Shown here: in pieces, positions 57,491 to 64,000 of the stretch
Numbering within the stretch: the stretch's first letter is position 1
How the letters are laid out: every line of letters starts with the position of its first letter
Assembly (NCBI GenBank): GCA_965221815.1
Contig: OZ244915.1
Location: forward strand, 124,001 to 188,000
Reading direction: 5' to 3'
Length of the DNA: 64,000 nt
From: JAPOXR01 sp965221815
Lineage (GTDB): Bacteria; Pseudomonadota; Alphaproteobacteria; Rhodobacterales; Rhodobacteraceae
Made by a program: the position numbers and the translations under genes
Notes under the pieces: generated by a model
Databases searched by the model: none
Seen by the model: the letters and a program-made list of their open reading frames with translations, nothing else
What the model was told of the DNA's origin: nothing

Positions 57491-58711
57491 TCAGATCTTG
57501 ATTTCGTATTGGGTGTTGTCGTCAGGATTGGCTTGCAAATCGCACACGGCCTGCGTGTCTGTTGGCTGACGTTGGGGTAGCGTTTCGATCAATTTCATCC
57601 CCTGATTCTCGATTTCCATGATATGAACATCGAGAATGGCATGATGGGTTTTCGGATCGACTGTCACCTTGCCGCCCGGGCCATCAATGGAAATTCCTGT
57701 CTCGAGGGCTGTGATAACGGCGTCTCGTTCGAGCGAACCTGCTTTTCTCACACCGGCCGCCCAGGTCATGATGCCATGATATTGAGAAACTGCGATTTCG
57801 TGCATGCTCTGATCGCCATCAAACCTGTCCGCCCATGCATTTCTGAAGGCATTGTTTTCCGGCGTGTCCAGTTCCTGACTGTAGTTGTAGGCCACCATGA
57901 TGCCGTTGCCTTCTTCAGGTGTGAGTACTTTATGTTCGTTACCGACACCCATTGTCGTTGAAGCCAGGGGAATTCTCGTCTTCATACCTGCAGCTGCCCA
58001 CTGCCGGAAAAATGACAGATGAGCGCCACCGACCAGTGGAGCAATGACGAGATCGGGACCAACCGATTGAATTTTGGTGATGGTGGAACCGAAGTCGGAG
58101 ACGTCAAGTGGAAAAAAGTCGACACTGACGGTCTCTCCATCATTGTCAGCGACATATTTCTGAATCCATTTTGCCGTAATTTGACCGTAATTGTAGTCAG
58201 CGGCAAGGATGTAGACTTTCTTACCGGATTGACCCATTGCATAGGGCACCAAGGCTTCAACTTGCTGTGATGGTGTCACACCGTTGATGAAGATATTCCG
58301 GTCGCAGACACCGCCTTCATACAGGACATTATAGAAATATAGTGTCTTGGTCTTGCGCATCGTCTGACGGATCGCTTCGCGGGAAGCAGATAGGATGCCG
58401 CCATGCACGACGTCCACCCTGTCCTGACGGGTCAGTTGTTGACCATATTGCGTATAGAGTGCCATGTCGGATTGGGTGTCATAGGAAATCACTTCGATTT
58501 TCCTGCCCAGCAAACCACCGCCTTCATTGATCTTGCCGACGGCCAGCTGCAGTGCCTTGTGCATGGGCTTGCCGTAGGCATCAAAGGGCCCTGACTGATC
58601 AAGCACAGAACCCAACTTGATGGTGTCTGCGGCCAAAGCAATACGCGGCATCAAAAGGACCCCTCCCCATGCGCTGCTGGTGGCCAGAAATCTACGTCTG
58701 TTCATTGTCAT
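57491..58711 (-). CDS. Amide/urea-type periplasmic substrate-binding protein
   Basis: 406 residues. The N-terminus is a twin-arginine signal peptide (MNRRRFLATSSAWGGVLLMPRIALA). The mature part is a type 1 periplasmic binding fold: IKLGSVLDQSGPFDAYGKPMHKALQLAVGKINEGGGLLGRKIEV and VYILAADYNYGQITAKWIQKYV are typical of the UrtA/AmiC/FmdD group. It would bring an amide or urea-like compound to UrtBC. It lies 40 bases after flotillin and about 100 before UrtB. The ligand cannot be read from sequence. The downstream amidase suggests an amide. Confidence 0.9.
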   Translation of the reverse strand: MTMNRRRFLATSSAWGGVLLMPRIALAADTIKLGSVLDQSGPFDAYGKPMHKALQLAVGKINEGGGLLGRKIEVISYDTQSDMALYTQYGQQLTRQDRVDVVHGGILSASREAIRQTMRKTKTLYFYNVLYEGGVCDRNIFINGVTPSQQVEALVPYAMGQSGKKVYILAADYNYGQITAKWIQKYVADNDGETVSVDFFPLDVSDFGSTITKIQSVGPDLVIAPLVGGAHLSFFRQWAAAGMKTRIPLASTTMGVGNEHKVLTPEEGNGIMVAYNYSQELDTPENNAFRNAWADRFDGDQSMHEIAVSQYHGIMTWAAGVRKAGSLERDAVITALETGISIDGPGGKVTVDPKTHHAILDVHIMEIENQGMKLIETLPQRQPTDTQAVCDLQANPDDNTQYEIKI

Positions 58712-58751
58712 TTATGTCCTCCACGCGTGGCCCCTCAGCCACTCTAGTTGA

Positions 58752-60425
58752 TCATTTTGCCTTTTTTTCCGTCTTCATCCTGGAAGGTTGTTTTGCCTTG
58801 AGACGGTTGGCATAGTCGGCCGTGCGGCCGGCGAGGTTGGCGTCGAAATCAAGCCCGATCTCTTCGCCCATCTGCTTCATAGCCGGCAATCGCACGGCCA
58901 TACTCAGAATTTGGTCCATCGCAGATCCGAATGCGCCATTCACACCTGTGTCACGACTCCCCGTGTCGCCGGCCGCCAGGCCGCCGATCTGGTTGATCTT
59001 AATAGAGTCGATTTTCTCAACCGGCTTCATCATCTGAGTCATGATTTCAGGCATGCGATCGAGTCTGCGCTCTTCGAGGCGCATGGCGATAATGGCTGGT
59101 TCCATGGTATTTTCTGCCGCGATCATCGCGGCACGTGCCTTGGCTTGAGCTTCTGCCATAATGAGTTCCGCTTTTGCGCGGTTTTCTTTTGCTTCGGCTT
59201 CTGCCCGGGTTTTGGTGGCGAGCGTTTCAGCATCGCTTTTCGTCTGCAGATTACAGAGTTCCAACTCTTTCATGAGACGTGCCTGTGCGGTGTCGCGCTC
59301 GCGTTGGGCGACAGCAAGTTCTTTCTTGGCCTGGACGTTCTCTGTTGCCAATACAATCTGGATCCGCGCAGTTTCTTCCGCTGCTTTTGTCTTGAATTCT
59401 TCTGTCCTCAGCTTTGTCAGATGTGTTTCATTTTCGATTTTTGCCTCTTCGAGATTACGAATTGCCGTCATTTCTGAATGACGAAGCTCTTGGTCAGTGG
59501 CCACTTGTGCGGCCTTGATCTTCTGTGCGGTCTCAATGCGGGCGCGTTCGGTCTCGAGATCGGCATCGGATTTTGTCCTGGCTGTCTTCGCACGAGTCTC
59601 GGCTTCGAGCCGATCAATGGCTTCCTGACTGGCAATCGAGGCTTCCTTTTCACAACGTTCGATTTCCAGCTGCCTTTGGTGTTTGGCGAGACCACTTTCG
59701 CGTATCGCAATTTCGGTCTCGGTTTCGATCCGAACCCGTTCACGTCGCTGTTTGGATATCAATTCTGCATGGCGACGCATCCCCTGCGCATCAAACGCGT
59801 TCCGCTCGTCGAATTGAGATAGGTCGCTTTGGTCAATGCGGATAATGGATGCCGATATGAGGTTGAGCCCCAGTCTCTTGACCTGGTTTTCAACCGTGTC
59901 CTGGATATCTTCGGTCAGATCGGAGCGGGCGCGGTGCAAATCTGCCAGTTGTTTCTTTGCGGCCGCGTTTTGCATGGCTGCTACAAGGGGTCCACGAACG
60001 ATATCTTCAATTCCTTCGCTACCGCGTTCCACACGTTTGCCAAGCGATTGCGCTGCAGCGGCAACGCCGTCTTGAGATGGCAGGACCTGAAACTCAAACT
60101 CCATCTCAATGTCGACACGAAGCTGATCAGCAGTCAGAAGTGCGTCTTTTCCGGCGCGGGTCACATCAATGGAGATGGCACTCATATTGACACGCTGGAT
60201 TTGATGAATGATCGGGAAGGCGAGGCAGCCGCCATTCAGGATGACGCGTTGACCGCCAAAACCGGTGCGGACCAGCGCAGAATTTAATGCCGCCTTGGCA
60301 TAAAATCTTTGGAGAATCCAAATGCTGATAAGCAGCAGGACGATAGCGACGATGGAAAAAACGATCCAACCCACAGGCGATCTCCCGACCTTTGCTGAAT
60401 TTCTTGAGTTGCTTGGCGTCGTCAA
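58752..60425 (-). CDS. Flotillin-family protein (YqiK type)
   Basis: About 540-557 residues. Flotillins organise membrane microdomains. One N-terminal membrane helix (GWIVFSIVAIVLLLISIWIL) is followed by the SPFH/band-7 domain (SALVRTGFGGQRVILNGGCLAFPIIHQ). A long coiled coil with many Glu-Ala and Lys-Ala repeats follows (about residues 225-450), and the C-terminus ends in KAKQPSRMKTEKKAK. The frame allows a TTG start at 60425. A GTG at 60374 has GGGAG upstream and may be the real one. It lies inside the amide-transport operon, between the AmiC-like and the binding-protein genes, which is not an expected place for a flotillin. Confidence 0.9.
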   Translation of the reverse strand: MTTPSNSRNSAKVGRSPVGWIVFSIVAIVLLLISIWILQRFYAKAALNSALVRTGFGGQRVILNGGCLAFPIIHQIQRVNMSAISIDVTRAGKDALLTADQLRVDIEMEFEFQVLPSQDGVAAAAQSLGKRVERGSEGIEDIVRGPLVAAMQNAAAKKQLADLHRARSDLTEDIQDTVENQVKRLGLNLISASIIRIDQSDLSQFDERNAFDAQGMRRHAELISKQRRERVRIETETEIAIRESGLAKHQRQLEIERCEKEASIASQEAIDRLEAETRAKTARTKSDADLETERARIETAQKIKAAQVATDQELRHSEMTAIRNLEEAKIENETHLTKLRTEEFKTKAAEETARIQIVLATENVQAKKELAVAQRERDTAQARLMKELELCNLQTKSDAETLATKTRAEAEAKENRAKAELIMAEAQAKARAAMIAAENTMEPAIIAMRLEERRLDRMPEIMTQMMKPVEKIDSIKINQIGGLAAGDTGSRDTGVNGAFGSAMDQILSMAVRLPAMKQMGEEIGLDFDANLAGRTADYANRLKAKQPSRMKTEKKAK

Positions 60426-60511
60426 AAATTCAGCAAAAGATGAAGGAAATCATTTTCCATTTCAAGTATTTTATTTTCCGATTGAAATAAAAATAGCTAT
60501 GTCACTGTTTT

Positions 60512-61621
60512 TTATAAATTTTTAAAGATATCAAAAAGCACGCCATTGGCCTTGGCCAGGTAAATGGGTCGCATGTTTGCAAGTTTTCCATCCGATTTCT
60601 TGCGCCGGATACTGCGATAGTTCACCTGTGGAGACAGGAGGCTGTTTTGCTGCCTCCAGTCATCCTGATGATGCATGAGCAACCCTGCGAGAAACTGAAC
60701 ACCTTCGTAAGTGGACTGTCCCAGTGCATTCAAGACCGGGGCATTCTCACCGTGAATTCCGTAATATTTTTCCTTGAAGATGTTGTTTGCGTTTGTCTCT
60801 ACAGACCCGAAATAGGAAGCGGCGGAATAGAGTTCGATCAGGTTGTCAGCGCCAGATGCCAAGAGGCCATTTTCCTCGATTGCACAGGAAAATCGCAGCA
60901 TTTTTTCATGGAGCTGGGTCGCGCCAAACGTGCGGTTAAAGTGAACAGCATCCTGTCCTACGAGTGAGATCAGGACAGCTTCTGCACCGCTGGTCTCCAG
61001 CTCAGAGATGACAGAACACATATCCAATATACCAAAGGGCAGGTAGCGCTCCAACGCAACGTTCGATCCGAGATCTTTCAATTTGCGTTTGGCATAATTG
61101 TTCGAAGCCCGTGGCCAGACATAGTCATTACCGATCAGTGCCCAGCGTTTGATCTTCCTCTCGTCGTGAAAATATTGGAGTGCTGGCCCGAGTTGATGCT
61201 CTGGTGTGTCCCCAATGGCGAAGATCCCCCGGGTTCTTTCCCCACCTTCATAAAGCGGGGTGTAGACATAGGGGACACGTTGCTTGACGATCTTGCTCAA
61301 GTTCTGGCGAACGGCACTGATATGCATGCCAACGATTGCGTCGATGGCGCTGATCCCGATGAGAGAGTTGATGACGTCTTCAACGGGTGTCGGTGCTTCA
61401 AGTGCCGAATCGATGATGATCAGTTCAACAGGTCGTCCGCCAATGCCGTCGCCATTATTGAGTTCTGTCACGGCGAGCTGGGCACTTGAAATGCAGGAGG
61501 GAGCCCAGATTCCGGCTGACCCACACATGGGAATGAGCAAACCAATCCGGAAGGCTAATCCACGTCTGGCAAGTTGATCGCTCTCCAGATCTTTTAACTC
61601 GCTGAGCGGGAATATAGACAT
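60512..61621 (-). CDS. AmiC-like cytoplasmic substrate-binding sensor
   Basis: About 369 residues with the type 1 periplasmic-binding fold (FRIGLLIPMCGSAGIWAPSCISSAQLAVTELNNGDGIGGRPVELI, and GNDYVWPRASNNYAKRKL). It has no signal peptide: the N-terminus reads SIFPLSELKDLESDQLARRG. It is therefore probably cytoplasmic, like AmiC, the amide sensor of Pseudomonas amidase operons. No AmiR-like antiterminator is next to it. A MarR-type gene is divergent. ATG 61621 is chosen over 61666 because the extra 15 residues look unlike the family. Its position upstream of the transport genes suggests a sensing role for the imported amide (inference). Confidence 0.82.
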   Translation of the reverse strand: MSIFPLSELKDLESDQLARRGLAFRIGLLIPMCGSAGIWAPSCISSAQLAVTELNNGDGIGGRPVELIIIDSALEAPTPVEDVINSLIGISAIDAIVGMHISAVRQNLSKIVKQRVPYVYTPLYEGGERTRGIFAIGDTPEHQLGPALQYFHDERKIKRWALIGNDYVWPRASNNYAKRKLKDLGSNVALERYLPFGILDMCSVISELETSGAEAVLISLVGQDAVHFNRTFGATQLHEKMLRFSCAIEENGLLASGADNLIELYSAASYFGSVETNANNIFKEKYYGIHGENAPVLNALGQSTYEGVQFLAGLLMHHQDDWRQQNSLLSPQVNYRSIRRKKSDGKLANMRPIYLAKANGVLFDIFKNL

Positions 61622-61739
61622 AGCTGACTGTGCTTTTCTGGCCTGATTGTACGAGACCCCGCGCATAATTTTGGATTGTCGTTGAAATTAGTTTCCAAGT
61701 CAAATAATATAATTGTTAATCGAACGGATAAATTTCGAC

Positions 61740-62174
61740 ATGAAGAGCAGTTTCCCGGTCCAGTCCTATATTTCCTATTCGCTCGCGACCGCCCACAGAA
61801 GAGTCCACACGTCTTTGACACACCGCTTGAAGCAGTTCGGTATGCAGGTTGAAGCCTGGCGTGTCATGGAGATTCTTGAGAATGGTGACAATCTCACGAT
61901 GGGTGATCTCGCTGAACTGGTCCTGATGAATCCATCCACGCTCACGAAATTGGTGGATCGTATGGTCGCTGACGGGCTTGTTCATCGGCGGATTGCAACA
62001 TCCGACCACCGCAAGATCAATCTCGACATCACGGCACTTGGCCGCAAACGCATTGGACAGGTGCGGGCAGAAGCACGACAGGAAGAAGTGCAGATTGCCG
62101 GGAAGATCGGACAGGATCGTGCCGAACTCCTCAAAAGCATACTCGCTGAATTGGGCAGCGCTGAGCCGCAATAA
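61740..62174 (+). CDS. MarR-family transcriptional regulator
   Basis: 144 residues. Winged-helix regulator, probably a dimer. The recognition helix and wing are visible in MGDLAELVLMNPSTLTKLVDRMVADGLVHRRIATSDHRKINLDITALGR, the MarR signature with the conserved Asp/Arg of the wing. ATG 61740 is preferred to the TTG at 61713. It is divergent from the AmiC-like gene with about 118 bases between the start codons, so it probably controls the amide operon. A sensor ligand such as an acyl-CoA or amide is an inference. Confidence 0.88.
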   Translation: MKSSFPVQSYISYSLATAHRRVHTSLTHRLKQFGMQVEAWRVMEILENGDNLTMGDLAELVLMNPSTLTKLVDRMVADGLVHRRIATSDHRKINLDITALGRKRIGQVRAEARQEEVQIAGKIGQDRAELLKSILAELGSAEPQ

Positions 62175-62346
62175 ACCCCTCTGTCAAATGTGATCAAACC
62201 GCTTTCAACTTTCGCCGTGGATCTTCTGCGATGAAGACGGTTGCCCGCCTCGTGCCCCGCCACAGCCATAGGTTCTCGCCGTGACCGGAATGACAAGACC
62301 ACCAGTTTGTGACCGGACTTTCGATCATACCCGCATCAGGGCTTTC

Positions 62347-63144
62347 TCACTCTCTGCGATGACTGATCCAGCCTGTCAGACTGATTCCGGCAAACAGGAT
62401 GGCGGCGGTGCTGACAATGGACGGTCCGGCGGGGGTGTCAAAGAGATAGGATAAGCGCAAACCACCAACTGCGGCAACTGAACCAATCAGTGCGGCGATG
62501 ACGGCCATGGATTCAGGTGTTCGCGCGAGGTAGCGCGCGGTGGCGGCGGGAATGATCAGCATCGCAGCAATCAGGAGAACACCGACGACCTGTATAGAGA
62601 TGGCAACGGTGGTGGCCAGCGCCAATGTCACAATCAATTGTTCGCGACGTGGATGATGTCCACTGGCATATGCCAATTCCTCATTAAGCGTTGCTGCGAG
62701 TAAAGGTGACCAGCGCCACGCCATCAACCCGACCACGAATGCTGCACCGCCCCAGATGACCAGCAGGTCGCTGTGCGAAACCGCGAGGATATCGCCGATG
62801 AGATAGGCGATCAAATCAATGCGGATACCAGACAGGAATGAAACCGCGACAAGCCCAAAAGCAAGCGCGGAATGGGCCAGAACGCCGAGAAGCGTGTCCA
62901 TGGCATAGCCACGCCCGCTCAACACGATGACCATCACGGCCATCAGCGATGTGAGAGCCAACACTCCTGGAAAGATCGATATCTGCAGTGCCAGTGACAC
63001 CGCAATACCCAGCATCGCTGCATGTGCGGTTGCATCCCCGAAATAGGCCATTCGCCGCCAAACGACGAAACAGCCCAAAGGTGCCGACGCGATGGCAACG
63101 CCAACGCCTGCCAATGCAGCACGAATCATGAAATCGTCGAGCAT
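62347..63144 (-). CDS. znuB: Zinc ABC transporter permease
   Basis: 265 residues with about eight membrane helices. ABC-3 family permease for zinc (or manganese) uptake: GCFVVWRRMAYFGDATAHAAMLGIAVSL (metal-transport motif), GDILAVSHSDLLVIWGG, LNEELAYASGH and IPAATARYLARTPE. It overlaps the ATPase gene by 19 bases. The ligand is assigned to zinc because a Fur/Zur-type gene lies just upstream in the same cluster. Confidence 0.9.
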   Translation of the reverse strand: MLDDFMIRAALAGVGVAIASAPLGCFVVWRRMAYFGDATAHAAMLGIAVSLALQISIFPGVLALTSLMAVMVIVLSGRGYAMDTLLGVLAHSALAFGLVAVSFLSGIRIDLIAYLIGDILAVSHSDLLVIWGGAAFVVGLMAWRWSPLLAATLNEELAYASGHHPRREQLIVTLALATTVAISIQVVGVLLIAAMLIIPAATARYLARTPESMAVIAALIGSVAAVGGLRLSYLFDTPAGPSIVSTAAILFAGISLTGWISHRRE

Positions 63145-63869
63145 GATTCCTCATCTTGATGGTCGTGGAGGTGGTCATGGTTGTGTCGGTAGAGTGCTAA
63201 CGCGCCCTTGGTATTGCTGCCAAACAGGGCGCGATATTCGGGCGCGGAGGCGACGCGTGCGGGCGTTCCCTCACAACAGACATGCGTGTTGAGACAGACC
63301 ACCCGGTCTGATGCACTCATGACGACATGCAGTTCGTGACTGACCATCAATATAGCGCATCCAGTGTCCAGGCGAACCCTGTCGATCAGCTGGTAAAATG
63401 TCGCTGAGCCGGGCTGGTCGAGCCCCTGGGCGGCTTCATCCAGAAGAAGTATATCCGGTTGATTCGCGAGGGCCCGTGCCAGCAACACGCGCTGGAACTG
63501 CCCAGTGGAAAGCTGTGACAACTGCCGTGTCAACAGGTTTGGGACAGAGACCTTGCGGAGAGCTGAAACACAGTCACCGCGACTGACCCGATCTGTCAGC
63601 CGAATAAAACGCTCGACGGTCATGGGCAGCGTACGATCGATATGCAAACGTTGAGGCACATGGCCAATAACCAGCCCCGGCTTGCGTGTGATCGTCCCGG
63701 TATCGGGCCGTATCGCGCCGATGATTGCCCTGAGCAGGCTTGTTTTTCCGGATCCGTTCGGTCCAACGATGGTGACGATTTCACCGGGGCTGACACATAG
63801 ATTGACATTTTTCAGTGCAAGATGGTGACCGTATCGAACACTGATATTGTCGACAGCAATCAGTTTCAT
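63126..63869 (-). CDS. znuC: Zinc ABC transporter ATPase
   Basis: 247 residues. Walker A GPNGSGKTSLLR, signature LSTGQFQRVLLARAL, Walker B ILLLDEAAQGLD, and SHELHVVMSASDRVVCLNTHVCCEG near the C-terminus. The His-rich tail (HNHDHLHDHQDEE) is common in ZnuC proteins and may bind zinc. Its ATG overlaps the stop of the zur gene (ATGA). The binding protein ZnuA is not in the window. Confidence 0.92.
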   Translation of the reverse strand: MKLIAVDNISVRYGHHLALKNVNLCVSPGEIVTIVGPNGSGKTSLLRAIIGAIRPDTGTITRKPGLVIGHVPQRLHIDRTLPMTVERFIRLTDRVSRGDCVSALRKVSVPNLLTRQLSQLSTGQFQRVLLARALANQPDILLLDEAAQGLDQPGSATFYQLIDRVRLDTGCAILMVSHELHVVMSASDRVVCLNTHVCCEGTPARVASAPEYRALFGSNTKGALALYRHNHDHLHDHQDEESCSTIS

Positions 63870-64000
63870 ATTCTCAGCTGTTCAACGCAGGTCATGCATA
63901 TTCCTTCGGCTTCCACGATCGAATGCTCAATCTGAAATCCCTTCGCCTCCGCAGCTGATCCGAGCACATGGTTGAGTGAGAATGAATGCGCTTCGGTCAC
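63866..64000 (-). CDS. zur: Zur/Fur-family regulator, C-terminal end (5' part outside window)
   Basis: 44 residues and a stop, open to the window edge. The end AKGFQIEHSIVEAEGICMTC is the C-terminal strand and Cys-x-x-Cys zinc site of Fur-family zinc regulators. The stop overlaps the znuC start (ATGA). Zur represses zinc uptake when zinc is sufficient, and its location at the head of znuCB fits. Confidence 0.8.
   Translation of the reverse strand: MTEAHSFSLNHVLGSAAEAKGFQIEHSIVEAEGICMTCVEQLRI

Overview
The window is chromosomal DNA from an alphaproteobacterium. The evidence is a 16S-Ile-Ala-23S-5S-fMet ribosomal RNA operon of alphaproteobacterial type, a type-B L36 gene with a 41-residue product, and housekeeping genes (hflKC, degP-like, ftsY, yciB, pyrF, clpB, msrPQ, metZ, znuBC/zur) in alphaproteobacterial style. 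I cannot place it to genus from sequence alone.

Layout. 1-837: 3' end of glutathione reductase. 838-4737: GC-rich accessory insert with a MacB remnant, an insertion sequence whose transposase fuses a DruA-like (DUF4338) region to a Tn5/IS4-type transposase, and a secreted cysteine-containing protein. 5097-13394: hflK, hflC, a DUF2065 protein, a DegP-type protease, a [2Fe-2S] ferredoxin, xseA, ftsY, yciB. 13450-15829: a dead ISNCY-like transposase, then a 1.6-kb cassette bounded by 27-bp inverted repeats. It carries a repeat-rich secreted protein and a lipoprotein-like gene but no transposase. 16153-33216: GST, metZ, trkH, rpmJ, tRNA-Val, katG, a membrane/HNH-like nuclease protein beside an ankyrin protein, dinB, pyrF, clpB, msrPQ. 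33564-38764: the rRNA operon, ending with tRNA-fMet and a terminator. 38681-43770: a degenerate island next to tRNA-fMet. The tRNA 3' end and terminator are duplicated at its far side. It holds a FitAB-like pair with a broken toxin, an hsdM fragment, a recombinase fragment, an AAA/DUF4143 ATPase and a frameshifted fic gene.

44096-61621 is one long minus-strand catabolic block: a cytoplasmic AmiC-like binding protein, flotillin, a Urt/amide-type ABC transporter whose second ATPase is fused in frame to an amidase, an acyl-CoA synthetase, and the complete leucine/isovalerate (liu) set. Several junctions overlap by 1-8 bases, which suggests translational coupling. My inference is that an amide is imported, hydrolysed to an acid, activated to a CoA ester and, if branched like isovalerate, degraded to acetoacetate and acetyl-CoA. 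A divergent MarR regulator lies at 61740-62174. The window ends in a zinc-uptake cluster (znuB, znuC, partial zur).

The most interesting items are the ATPase-amidase fusion and its coupling to leucine catabolism, the inverted-repeat cassette without a transposase, the HNH/ankyrin pair, the DruA-transposase insertion in a poly-G tract, and the tRNA-fMet island.
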